Assembly (NCBI RefSeq): GCF_028858725.1 | Contig: NC_084774.1 | Span: 5,678,001 to 5,742,000 of the forward strand | DNA from: Colius striatus | Taxonomy: Eukaryota; Chordata; Aves; Coliiformes; Coliidae | DNA: 64,000 nt | Direction: 5' to 3' | Notes under the pieces: generated by a model | Databases searched by the model: none | What the model saw: only the letters and a program-made list of their open reading frames with translations | Told to the model about the DNA's origin: nothing | Made by a program: the position numbers and the translations under genes | Shown: piece after piece, positions 11,741 through 22,060 of the stretch | Numbering within the stretch: position 1 is the stretch's first letter | How the letters are laid out: each line of letters opens with the position of its first letter

Positions 11741-11845
11741 TGGCTGCGAGAGAGGGGTGCGGGGGTGCCGATCTGTGGCTGCGTGAGAGGGGTGCGGGGG
11801 TGCCGATCTGTGGCTGCGAGAGAGGGGTGCGGGGGTGCGGATCCT
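11741..11845 (+). repeat. 35-bp tandem repeat, three copies, in the ACTR5 leader or core promoter
   Basis: Units at 11741-11775, 11776-11810 and 11811-11845 begin TGGCTGCG and carry GAGAGGGGTGCGGGGGTGC. The second differs from the first by one base (GCGA to GCGT); the third differs near its end (GCCGATC to GCGGATC). The array ends 105 bases before the start codon. The near-identity of the copies suggests a recent expansion, so copy number may vary between individuals. Confidence 0.95.
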
Positions 11846-11947
11846 CACCGCCGCGGGCTGCTGCCGGAGCTTCCCCTCGCTCCGCCGCGGCCCGGAACCG
11901 GCGCCGGTGGCCGCGTTTCCCGGCCGGAGGGCGCCGGGGAGCGCAGC

Positions 11948-11958
11948 AAGATGGCGGC
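11948..11958 (+). promoter_or_regulatory. YY1-type motif overlapping the ACTR5 start codon
   Basis: AAGATGGCGGC matches the well-known YY1 consensus of the class that sits just downstream of transcription starts and includes an initiator ATG. YY1 associates physically with the INO80 complex, of which ACTR5 is a subunit. Occupancy is inferred. Confidence 0.55.
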
Positions 11959-12334
11959 GGGCTCGCGGGTGTTCCCCTTCCGCGACGCGCGCTGGGCCCC
12001 GGACCCGGTGCTGGAGCCGAGCGCGGCCGTGCGGTCGCCGCAGCCGGTGCCGCTGGTGATCGATAACGGCTCCTTTCAGACGCGGGCGGGTTGGGCCTCC
12101 CCCGACCCCGCAGTCCCCGCCGAACCTCTGCTGCGGTTCCGCTCGCTGGCGGCGAAGAGCCGCGGGGCCCGCGGCGGGGCCGGCGCCGAGACGCAGGTGG
12201 GCAACGACCTGGGCAGCCCCGAGCCGCTGCGCTGGCTGCTCCGCTCGCCCTTCGACCGCAACGTGCCCGTCCAGCTGGAGCTGCAGGAGCTGCTCCTCGA
12301 CCACGTGTTCCAGCGGCTCGGCGTCGCCTCGCAG
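11951..12334 (+). CDS. ACTR5: ACTR5 coding exon 1 (residues 1-128)
   Basis: Contains the start codon, the family N-terminus VFPFRDAR, the phosphate-1 nucleotide loop and the conserved [19 protein letters not shown] block. It ends GTCGCCTCGCAG before donor GTACGG, phase 0. The exon is very GC-rich because it lies inside the CpG island. Confidence 0.96.
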
Positions 12335-15300
12335 GTACGGCCGGGCGGGGAGCGGGGATGCCGGGCCCAGCGGAGACTTTGCGGGTGAAACCAGGCCCGG
12401 CCCTGTGGAGGGGCTCGGGTGGAGCGGGAGGTTGTGTCTGGCAGCGTAGTGCGAATGGGAAATCCGGCATCACCTTGTCTGTCTAGGGATCTGCACATCT
12501 GTTTTGCCCCCTCCTTGCACCCGCGGGGTGCACGGGCTCCGAGCAGCCTGCAACAGTGACTGCCCAGCGATGGCATTTGAACCACGCTGTTCTCTTAATT
12601 TCTTCGTAGTTTTGTGGTAAAATAAGGAGGAGGTTTGGTCTGCAGCATCTTGTCAGACCACAGTCAAAACCAGCATCCAGGATCAGTTTTTGAGAAGGAA
12701 ATTAAGCGTTATGAAGTGCTGAACTAAAACTTCTAATAGTTTTCACTCACACTTCAGCACCTCATTGCATGGCTTTTGGTTACTTAGATTTGTGGTAATT
12801 TAAAAATCTATTCCCTAAGAGTGGCCCTTAAGAGTTTATTCTTTGGTTGAATTAACAGTGAAAGCCTTGCTGTTGACAAGACTGCTTTATTTACTCCCTT
12901 AAGCAATTGATATAATTTAACTTGCATGATTAATACCCTGCATGTGAAGTGTTTTCTCATTGCTGCTTTGGAAGAGTTCTTGCTGATCTTCAAAAGAAGC
13001 AGCAAGGATAAGTATCCCTGGGTTCTTCCTTTTATACCTTTATTATTTTTCTTTTCTTACAGGGTTGTGTTGATCATCCAATTGTGTTGACGGAAGCAGT
13101 GTGCAACCCTCTGTATTCGAGGCAAATGATGTCAGAGCTCCTCTTTGAATGTTATCAGGTGCCAAAAGTGTCCTATGGTGTAGATAGCTTGTACAGTTTT
13201 TACCACAACAGGAGGCAGAACTGGCCCTGCAGTGGTTTGGTGATATCTTCAGGTTATCAATGCACACACATTTTGCCAGTCTTAGAAGGCAGGTGAGTTC
13301 TTGGCTTGTAAAGTACAGTGCAGCCTCTCTTTGTCAGTCATCCAGTTTTCAGTGATGCAAATAGCTGTTCCTCTGGTATGAAATATCCCAGCTGCTGCAC
13401 TCTAAGCTCTTATCCGGTCTTAAGTTATACTGAGGAGCTAAAACTGGGTCTGAGGATTTTAAGTTCTGTTGAATTTTGAATTGAAGAAGCAGTGCTGTCC
13501 TTGTACATGTTACATTTTTTCTTACTATTCATGCATAGATCTGTACTTTCAAAAGTAGAAGGAGATGTCTACCCCAAGTAAGATTAAGGCATTAAAAATT
13601 AGGCTTTAAAGCAGCTTTGGGTCAAAAGAAAATGCTCTGTGAGATTAGTGCAGCTCTTGAGGTTTTTGTCATTCTGATTGTGCTGCTATGTTGCTCTACT
13701 TTTGTTTGTTTTTTTTGTTTTAATCCTTGCTACAGGAAATGGATTTATTATATCTGGTAAATTGTTCAAACTTTCAAGGGTTACTGCTGGCCAACTGTGA
13801 AATGTCAAAAAGGTTAAAGGAACTGCTTTTAGCTCCACTAACTGTCACTTCCCTTCTTACAATAGAACATTTCCTTGCTGTAGCCAAAATTATGTCATGG
13901 TTGGTTGTTATTTGAAAGCAGAGCAGAGCCTTTCAGAAAGTATCTGCAATAAACAAAGCAGTGATTGTGCTTGTTGTTGAAGAGCAGGTGTGCTCGATTC
14001 TCTGAATCTAACTCAATCCTGACTTATTTATCTGTGAATATTCATCAGAAGTTAAACAGTAGAGATGAAAGTAGGAGATCTGTTTTATGCTGAACTCATG
14101 GATCTCTCCAGTCTCAGATGTGTCTCTTTGCATTTTCAGGTTGGATGCTAAAAACTGCAAACGTATTAATCTTGGAGGGTGTCAAGCAGCAGTTTATCTC
14201 CAACGCCTCCTTCAGCTGAAATACCCAGGACATTTTGCTGCCATCACTCTCAGTCGCATGGAGGAAATTCTGCATGAGCATAGCTACGTTGCAGAGGACT
14301 ACATAGAAGGTAAAACCAGCTCGAATTTACCACTAGGGAGCGTCTGTCAGACTTAGTTGTGTCCTCACTATCTGTTGGTCTCAAGTTGTCTGAGACTCTA
14401 GTAGAAACACTCTACTGCTATCTGCTGTCTTCCTGGTAGTGTTACCTCATGGGAAATGCTCTGACAATAGTTTTGATTTGAACATTAAAATAGTTTTTTT
14501 TTCCATTTTGTAATTTAATTTCATTCCTGCTCTAGCTCAGATTTATCTGTGACTAGCAATTGGGATGATTTCAGAGGAAGAGAATTGAATTGGTTACTTT
14601 ATACTTCCAACAAAACTTGAACTGGGTTAGGATGGTTTCTGCATCTAGCCCTGTTTCCTCTCTGCTTTGAGGTTTCCAGAGGACACTTCTTGGGACTTTT
14701 GTGAATTCAAGACATTTTACAGTTTCTGTGGTAAATTTCACCTTAAGTGGCCAAAGAAAAGGGTTTTCTTAAATGTATCACTTAGGAGAGAGCCAGTAGG
14801 AGCCCTTAGAAATGTGAGAGAACTCTCCCATACTTTGGGAAGAGAGAAGAGATATTAGCATGTGCTTCCCACTTCTTAGTGCTTTGTGTTTCCTGCATGC
14901 TGAACATCAGAGCAGCAAGAAGTGGTGCAGAGAGTTATGTGACTGGAAGGCAGTGCTCTGAATGTGGGGGCACCTGCCAAGAGGTGACAGAATCCTACAC
15001 TGGACCATTGTTGCCTTCTTCTAAGTCTGGTCTTAGCATGGAGTGTGTACAACATGAGTCCTCATTTTCAGCCTGGCAAAACAATTCTGTTGCTTTCAAA
15101 ACCTCCAGAGCTACAGAAGTGGAGGTCCCCAGAATATTATGAGAACAACATGCACAAGATGCAGCTGCCTTTCTCTAACAAACTGCTGGGGAGCACTCTG
15201 ACATCAGAGGAGAAGCAGGAGAGGCGGCAGCAGCAGTTACGTCGACTTCAAGAACTCAATGCACGTCGTCGAGAAGAGAAGCTGCAGCTTGACCAAGAGA

Positions 15301-18300
15301 GACTGGACAGGCTACTGTACATACAGGTAACCAAGGCAAAGTTTCCTGTGTGATCTTTTGGGAGGAGGGCAGGTCATGCATCACTAAAGAATCTGCAGCT
15401 GTCCTATGTGTTTTTTAACAGGAGCTTTTTAAAGTTACTTGCAAGACAAAAGCGAGAGATGATTGATACAGAAGATGGTTCAAGGTTGTGAACAGGACTT
15501 TTTTTTGCCCATCATAATGTCTAGTAATGAAGACAAAGTGTCTGTACATGTACAGTTGACAGCTGATTACCCCATGTTGCTCATCACAGCTAACTCTGAT
15601 CTGTCTGTAGGAACTTTTAGAAGATGGTCAGATGGATCAGTTCCACAAAGCTTTGGTGGAGCTGAACATGGACTCTGCAGAAGAACTTCAGTCTTACATC
15701 AACAAATTGAGTCTATCTGTTGAACAAACAAAGCAGAAAATCCTACAGGCAGAAGTCAATATTGAAGTAGATGTTGTGGACAGCAAGCCAGAGGTATAAT
15801 ATTTTCACCAAGTTAATCCTCCTCTCTTATTTCTGCGAGAATTAAGTTTCTGTGTGTGCTCTAGCCCTCATGGGTCAGAGAAGGGATGACTGATAATCAC
15901 TCATTCCCTTTGTAGTTGCTGGCATGCCAGCTGCTGTCCTCACTGAAGGCTGACTTGCTTAGGGGTTGTAAATGCAGCAGCTAACATAATGCTTTTGTTC
16001 TTGCTTTAAACCAAACTCTTACTCTGCTTTTGCATGATTTTGATGAAATAAGTGGGCCTGGCATGTTGAAGATTTTTTTTTCACTATCTGACAATAAAAT
16101 GACATTGACTTTTAAGTACTTAAACCTCAAGTGGTTGTAATCCTGAGACAACCATCCTGAAATGTCAGTAACCTTCTATTAAAAGTATAGAAGAACCTAT
16201 CAAGGTTTTTTGTTAAGAACAGTATGTTCCTGTCTGTTCTTCCCTTTCAAGTGCAGAGAACTTTATAGTAAGCAGCTAGCCCTTTGCCTTCATTCTGGCT
16301 ATCTTTTTGTTTTGGTACAATTAAGCAGCATATTTGTTTTCTTTACTTAACAACAAAAGATGTAATTGCTACACTGGGTTGTTGGAGTTGTCCTGAAGGG
16401 GACAAGCTTGTTTGTCTGCTTTGCCACACTAACACAGGCCCAGCACATAGCAGCTGTTTACAAGAGATAGTCTAAGGCTGTTTGTGCATTTTCTTGTGAT
16501 TTCCTTTCAAGGCACAAAAGATAGAGCTTTTTTAGTTATATCAGTCTCTGCTCTGGAAAAGATAGAGAGAAAACCAGAAAATGGAAGCATAGAAGAGGAT
16601 GGTGCCAGATACAGGAGTTCTTGTGTTTCACATGGGAGTTGAGATGTAGACAAAACTGACAGTGAGTTGATACCTTCTGGGTGTTTTATTTTGCCTACCC
16701 TGATCAGTAAAATTTGTGTAAGAATCAGACTGCTGTGTTTGAGTGACATTGAGGTAGATCATGGGCTTACCTTTGCAGTAAAGAGTCTTCCTGTCTTCTG
16801 TCAAAATAAATTGTGTGAGAAGAGGATGATGAAAGACTTGTCAGTTTCTTGTAGTTTTGCCCAGTGATTGTGCTGAAGTTCTAACATGTCCATCTTGAAT
16901 CTCCTGCTGCTCTTTAGTAGGTCTAGGCTCAGACCTTGGAATGAATCCACAAGCCTTTTTGTTTGGGCTGTGCTTTGTGAGAGCATGTACAATTATCACC
17001 AAATGCAGTGTGAAGATAGGCCATCCCTCTGTGGCATGGGAAGGAGCATAAAAGCTAATTATGCTGTCCTAGGGTCTGTGCCAAGTCTTCAGCTGAGTTC
17101 TGTGCTTCTTTCTGTTGCTGTTGTTTAGGTTTTTTTTTTTAAAGACATAAAAAGAAATGCATTTAACAAAGTGTAGGTGTTGGAGCTTACTTCAAGTGCC
17201 TCCCAACTGTTTGCTATAGCAATGAATGCTGCTTAAACTTCAGTTGGAGTAATTGCCTAGGCTTTAAGTGGATGTAAGCTAGATATTTACAAATGTTTAA
17301 ATGATGTAGCTCTGTCACATCCTCTCTTGCTTGCCAGACATCCAAACAAATGTTTCAAGTGTAAAATAACAAAACCAAATCTTCAGCAAGAAAATCCCAA
17401 AGCTAACATTGTAACACAAAAGAGATCCTTAAAAAGCTGCTCTTGCTTCACAACAGTAAGGTGCCCTTGGTTCTGAGTGATGCTTTTCATTAGGAAGAAG
17501 CTTAGGGAGTACCTTTGTGTCTGTGTAGAACAGATGGGTATTGGTATGTCCCATGTGTAAATGCTGCCTGATTGAAACTGTCAAAGACTGTGTGGCAGCT
17601 TTGTAGCTGGCAAATATTTGTTTTCCAATCCCACATAAGGATGGCAGGGGATTTAATGGTAATTATAGAGTAGTTAGAGGTGCTGGGAGTACACCAAGGT
17701 TTTAACCAATTTAAAAAGCTATTTTAATAACTCCTGTGTTGTTATGTTTAGGACATGGCTGCATGGGATCCTGGCAGGCAGCCTGTTGACTGAGGCCTTT
17801 AACTTCTGAGCTGGCATCACAGTCAATTGATTGAAAGTGTCTGATTTTTATGCTTTGAGTGAATGTCTGTCTTCTGTTTTCTGGGTTATTCACGTATGTG
17901 CCTAACACACCTGAGCTAACCTACCATCCTGCACCTTCTCTGTTTCCAGACTCCTGATTTGGATCCATTAGGCAGTGAACAGTCACTGGAGGATGTGGAA
18001 AGTATAAATGAGTTTGAACCTTTATTTGCTGAGGAGCAGCCTGAAGTTGAGAAGCCTGTTGCTGCAGTGCAGGTTTGACTTCTCCATCTATACCTCGTGC
18101 TAGAGGTTACTACCTCCTGGTTGTCCAGCTAATCTGCTAACATTTCTCCACATGCAAACATTGTGTGCCTGCTTTTGAGAGAGATGCTTGAACTATCTGA
18201 GCAGGACATTGAGAGAAGTTCTTGCAATCTTAGCTAATGGTTTAGAGCATGAATATACCCACTTGGCTCACTCTGCAGGCAGTGCTGTTGAGGCAGTGCC

Positions 18301-21300
18301 ATGTTATTAGGGGTGGAAAAAAGTCACTCTCAATACCTTTTGTATCTTGTATTACATCCCAACAGAGTTGGAATCTTTTCCAGCATGTTCCTCTATCTGT
18401 AAGAGCATATCAATGTGGTTTTTGTACAATACTGTTTGGAAACTTTGCTTATTCTGGAGTATTGCTCTTCTTGAACATAACTTCCCCCTCCTTTTCAATC
18501 TCATCTTTTTAAAGCCCGTGTTTAACCTGGCAGAGTACCACCAGCTTTTCCTTGGAACTGAAAGAATCAGGGCTCCAGAGATTGTCTTCCAGCCCTCCCT
18601 GATAGGAGAAGACCAGGCTGGTATAGCAGAAACCATGCAATATGTCCTTGAGAGGTGAGTTTACAAAGCTACTTGGTACTTACTTCAGACAACCTAGTCT
18701 TGTTTTGTTATCAGCTTTTGCAATCCTGGTTACTGAAATATTCAAGCATGTTTTGTCAGACTGTTGTTCTTTTTGGTGAGGTTGAGCATTGCAAGTTAGC
18801 CATATCTTCCTGTTCTGAAAAGCACGTGTACCTCTTGTTTTAAGTCAGTGATCTCCAAACTTTTTTGATTGATTACTCCTTAGGTAGAAAGTGTTTGAGC
18901 ACACACCTCCAACACATGTACATTTAACAGTTGCATATGAGTACTCCTGAACTAATAATATTATGTACATTTAGAAATGTACACAAAAATAGCAGTTAAA
19001 CCAGGATGGGATAAAGGTGAAATAAACATTATTTTAATCACTTTTTGTATTGTTAATGAGGAAGCTTCTTCATGTACCCCAGTGGATTGTCTGGCATACA
19101 CCCCAGGCTGGAGACCCCTGGTCTGCCTTGTTATAGAAGGAAACAAGAAAGCCTTGTAAATACCTGTATCCCAAAACCCTGAGCTGGCAGTCTTTGTTTC
19201 TGTGAGACCAAAATTGGGGGTGACATATTTAAGTTATGGCAAAGACACCTTTGCTGGGCAACTGTTTTCAGACAACTTGGCATTGGCAAAATGTCACCCC
19301 TGAACTGTCTGAGCATCCCAGGTTGCATTTTCTGAAACGTCAGAATTGCAGCTCTGCTGAGGTGTTGATTTATGTGGCACAGTGCACAGAGTGTCTTAAG
19401 GGTTTACTTCTGCTGCCCCCTGAAGTTCCAGAAAAGAAACACACAGAGGTTTTCACACTAGGGGAGTGAAGGAAGTTAACACAGTGAATCCTGAAGACAA
19501 GTATAAGTGTAACCCAGAGCTGTTCAGTTCATGGGAGAGATGTCCTTGAAAAAGACTGAAGTTGTTTTTTGTCCCTTGGAGGTATCCAAAGGAACAACAA
19601 GCAATTCTTGTACAGAATGTTTTTCTCACTGGTGGAAATATGATGTACCCTGGACTGAAAGCCAGAGTCCAGAAGGAACTCCTTGAAATGAGGCCATTCC
19701 AGTCATCTTTTCAGGTATGTGTATTGACAGAACATTTGCATGAACAGCCTGTCCATCTGGGATCAGAAGTAGATGGGGCTAGGAGAGGTACAGAGTGGGT
19801 GTACTCAGAGCATAGAGATGGAGAGTATTTTATGATAAGACACTGCAAACAGCTTTTTTTTTGACCTGAGAAGGTGAAGGTTAAGCAAAAACATAGTTGC
19901 TCTTTGTGAAGACATTAGAGAGAGTAGGGTAGATACCTGTTCAGCTAAAGGATTACGCCCACACAAGCATGTTTGGTTGGGAATTTGCAGATGAATTTCT
20001 TATGATTGGGAGAGTTACTGTCTGGAACAAGTGACCTTTTGTTAGACATAGTTATGGGATAATCTGTGTTCACTTCAAAACTAAGTTACCTGTTTGGTTA
20101 CATGTCATGACTGAGACAGCACCAAAGAGATTCAGTATGTTGCAAATGTGTGGTGTTTTTCAACATCTTCAGTAGCAAGCACACTACAAGCTAGGCAAGT
20201 CCTAGAGTTCCCTGTGCCTTTTGTGAGGAGACTTGGTTCTGAAACCACCTTGTCTCCTCAAACCTGCCATCTTCCTGAATAGAAAACCAGGTTATAAACT
20301 GGAGAAAGGGAAAAACAAGAGTGCCAATGTAATCTGGTGATTCCACAACCTTTGTTTTGTACATAGCTCTCAGTGAGGTGTGACCAACTCAGTTGCAGCT
20401 GTAGACTTGGTATTTTTAGGAAGGCTATTGCTTGATAAGTCCTGAGTGTGCAACTTGTGTCTGTGAGAGGAAAATGAGTGTGTTTTCAATTGTCTTTAGT
20501 GTTACTTCATGTAACTGAGTAAGAGCTTCCTTCTTTCCATTAAAATACGATCTCTAGTGTGGTCCTATCAGAAATCTGTCACTGCACATGTATTACATCT
20601 GGGATTTACATGGTGTCTAGTCTAGCAAGCCCATAGCTGAACCAGAAAAGCAGTTCATGCTACAGTAACTTAAATGAACTTGTGAGTGGACACCAGTGAA
20701 AAGAGCACATGTGGTTCTTTCCCACATACTGCCATCTTCTAGCTTGCCATGTTCCTTCCTGCTGCTTCAAGGGATGAAGTTTTGCTAGAGCACTTGATAC
20801 TGGTTTTGTAGTGCCACCATTCTTCCAGCATTGGCTTCCAGCTGTGAGTGCTGTTGGTTGGGAATGTGATAGACCTATGTGCTTCCTCAACCTGTAGAAA
20901 CAGAGAAGGCTGATGGAGAATTGATCTCAAGGTGAAAACACACTTAAAAATATTCCTCTTCCCCAGAGGCACTAAATAATCAGTGCAGACTTCTGAAATT
21001 CAGTGGTTTGTGTCACATACCACTATAATCAAGGTAGAAAGGGCTTTTCTGTCCTGTGCAGAATTGACATTGTTGCACTCTTTTCCTTCTCTCCAGGTTC
21101 ACCTCGCTTCCAGTCCTGTTTTGGATGCCTGGTATGGGGCTAGGGATTGGGCAGTGGAATACATGGCCCGTGAGGAAGGCTGGATAACCAGAAAAGACTA
21201 TGAAGAAAAAGGGGGAGAATACCTCAAGGAACACTGTGCTTCAAATGTCTATGTCCCCATTCGCCTTCCAAAGCAGCCCCCACGGGCTGCAGAGGCATCA

Positions 21301-21345
21301 GCACCCGGCAGAGCGCTCACGGGCAATTCCTCTGAGCAGGCCTAG
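11951..21345 (+). CDS. ACTR5: Actin-related protein 5 (ARP5), INO80 chromatin-remodelling subunit; nine coding exons
   Basis: ARP5 is a nuclear actin-fold subunit of the INO80 remodeller. With INO80C (IES6) it forms a module that grips the nucleosome and couples ATP hydrolysis to sliding. Coding exons: 11951-12334, 13063-13292, 14140-14309, 15109-15326, 15611-15793, 17950-18072, 18515-18654, 19582-19714, 21097-21345. All junctions are GT-AG and the phases agree, giving 1,830 bases and 609 residues, against 607 in human. The actin fold appears in order: phosphate-1 loop ([14 protein letters not shown], 35-48), phosphate-2 region ([13 protein letters not shown] in exon 2), a long charged coiled-coil insertion (about 294-390) specific to ARP5, [16 protein letters not shown], adenosine motif ([10 protein letters not shown], 498-507), and the C-terminal [15 protein letters not shown]. 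The start is chosen because [14 protein letters not shown] matches the family N-terminus and has a strong context (A at -3, G at +4). The frame is open upstream to 11648, but that stretch is leader sequence. Confidence 0.97.
13063..13292 (+). CDS. ACTR5: ACTR5 coding exon 2 (residues 129-205)
   Basis: The acceptor is CTTTTCTTACAG. It encodes [20 protein letters not shown] and the phosphate-2 region [20 protein letters not shown], the counterpart of the DSGDGVTH segment of actin. The usual Asp-Gly pair of that loop is replaced by Ser-Gly-Tyr. Donor AG then GTGAGT, phase 2. Confidence 0.97.
14140..14309 (+). CDS. ACTR5: ACTR5 coding exon 3 (residues 205-262)
   Basis: The acceptor is TTTGCATTTTCAG. 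It encodes [26 protein letters not shown] and [19 protein letters not shown], part of actin subdomain 4. The donor is GAAG then GTAAAA, phase 1. Confidence 0.96.
15109..15326 (+). CDS. ACTR5: ACTR5 coding exon 4 (residues 262-334, start of coiled-coil insertion)
   Basis: The acceptor is CAAAACCTCCAG; the split Glu codon is restored (G plus AG). It encodes [20 protein letters not shown], then the Arg/Gln/Glu-rich helix [20 protein letters not shown], which continues into exon 5. This insertion sets ARP5 apart from conventional actin. Donor CAG then GTAACC, phase 0. Confidence 0.96.
15611..15793 (+). CDS. ACTR5: ACTR5 coding exon 5 (residues 335-395)
   Basis: The acceptor is CTGTCTGTAG. It encodes the second half of the helical insertion ([53 protein letters not shown]). 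The exon is 61 codons, phase 0 at both ends. The donor GTATAA is weaker than its neighbours. Confidence 0.95.
17950..18072 (+). CDS. ACTR5: ACTR5 coding exon 6 (residues 396-436, acidic linker)
   Basis: The acceptor is CTCTGTTTCCAG. The exon is 41 codons, phase 0 at both ends, encoding an acidic, probably disordered linker ([19 protein letters not shown]). Skipping it would leave the frame intact. The donor GTTTGA is non-optimal. Confidence 0.94.
18515..18654 (+). CDS. ACTR5: ACTR5 coding exon 7 (residues 437-483)
   Basis: The acceptor is TCTTTTTAAAG. It encodes [20 protein letters not shown] and [20 protein letters not shown], which align with the ERFRCPEALFQPSFLG region of actin and mark the return to the actin fold after the insertion. 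Donor AG then GTGAGT, phase 2. Confidence 0.97.
18846..19120. mobile_element. hAT (Charlie-like) non-autonomous DNA transposon remnant in ACTR5 intron 7
   Basis: The left end is CAGTGATCTCCAAAC. The right end read on the other strand is CAGGGGTCTCCAGCC. These are imperfect terminal inverted repeats of the CAG-GGTCTCCAA type seen in hAT/Charlie elements. Near the right end, CATGTACCCCAGTGG and CATACACCCCAGGCTGG are also typical of such elements. The body is about 275 bases, AT-rich, with no open frame. I found no clear 8-bp target duplication, so it is old or one end is imprecise. Confidence 0.5.
19582..19714 (+). CDS. ACTR5: ACTR5 coding exon 8 (residues 483-527, adenosine motif)
   Basis: The acceptor is TTTGTCCCTTGGAG. 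It encodes [19 protein letters not shown], the adenosine-binding motif of the actin superfamily, then [14 protein letters not shown]. Donor CAG then GTATGT, phase 0. Confidence 0.97.
21097..21345 (+). CDS. ACTR5: ACTR5 coding exon 9 (residues 528-609 and stop)
   Basis: The acceptor is CCTTCTCTCCAG. It encodes [40 protein letters not shown] and [12 protein letters not shown], then a short divergent Ala/Pro/Ser-rich end closing in SSEQA. TAG stop at 21343-21345. Confidence 0.97.
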   Translation, partial: VHLASSPVLDAWYGARDWAVEYMAREEGWITRKDYEEKGGEYLKEHCASNVYVPIRLPKQPPRAAEASAPGRALTGNSSEQA

Positions 21346-22060
21346 CACCAGCCTTGTCACAGGCCCTGGAGGGAGAGGTCATCATGCAGAGGGGAGCAAT
21401 CCCTTTGTGCAGTGTGAGCTGTGGGGCTGTGCAGGCCTTGGCCTGGCCTTGCAGGTTGCTTGGAGAGCACGAAGCAGCTCATGAAGTCGCACAGCAGTCC
21501 CGGCTCGAGCACCGCAGCGTGTGTCAGTGAGGAGGAACACAGCACAAGTGCATTCCAGAGGAAAGCACTGTCTTATAAACTTCCATTGTAAGACTCAGGG
21601 GTTTTGAGAGTGGATGTTTCACAGCTGTTTTGTAAATTATTTAATTAAAATGTACTGGTTTTATGCTGCTTTTCCCAGGTGATGCAGAGGCTGGGCTGGG
21701 ACTGAGTCAGCCCTGTGGGACCCCCTCACCGGGCACAGTGAGTGTCGGTCAGGGCTTGTCAGGGCACATCTGAGGGGCCAGGCTGTGTCTCTTTGTTTAC
21801 ACACTTACTACTAAAGCACTGCCAGGTAAGGGATGGCATTTCAGGTGCATTTAGACTTTATGTCAGTGATACTGAAACAGGAGAGCTGTCAACATAAAGC
21901 TCTGTCTGGGGATAAAGACAGAACCCTCCCTGAAGTGCAGCCCGGCACTGCCATATCCCGGCAGTCCTTGAGTGGTTTACAAGAGTGGTGGCTGAGCACA
22001 GCAGCTCTTGACTGTTAGGACTTTTCATATCAAAAGTTGTTTTAGCAATAAAGCAAACTT
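21346..22060 (+). terminator. ACTR5: ACTR5 3' UTR with two candidate poly(A) signals
   Basis: ATTAAA at 21644-21649 lies about 300 bases after the stop and is followed by a T-rich stretch. A canonical AATAAA at 22047-22052 lies about 700 bases after the stop. Either or both could be used. The 3' end is inferred. Confidence 0.55.

Larger units (their letters stand above)
11420..12420 (+). promoter_or_regulatory. ACTR5: CpG island promoter of ACTR5
   Basis: A GC- and CpG-dense block that covers the ACTR5 leader and first coding exon, typical of a broadly expressed TATA-less gene. It includes an ETS-type CCGGAA at 11892-11897 and a YY1-type motif on the start codon. The transcription start cannot be fixed from sequence, but probably lies in 11.7-11.93 kb. 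Confidence 0.8.

Noticed and set aside
11651-12585. Minus-strand open frames of 217, 247 and 169 codons opposite ACTR5 exon 1
   Set aside because: They are antisense shadows of a GC-rich coding exon and CpG island; the plus strand is clearly ACTR5.
16035-16095. C/D-box snoRNA-like signals in ACTR5 intron 5 (TTGATGA then CTGA)
   Set aside because: The C box has the wrong first base, there is no terminal stem, and the spacing is short.
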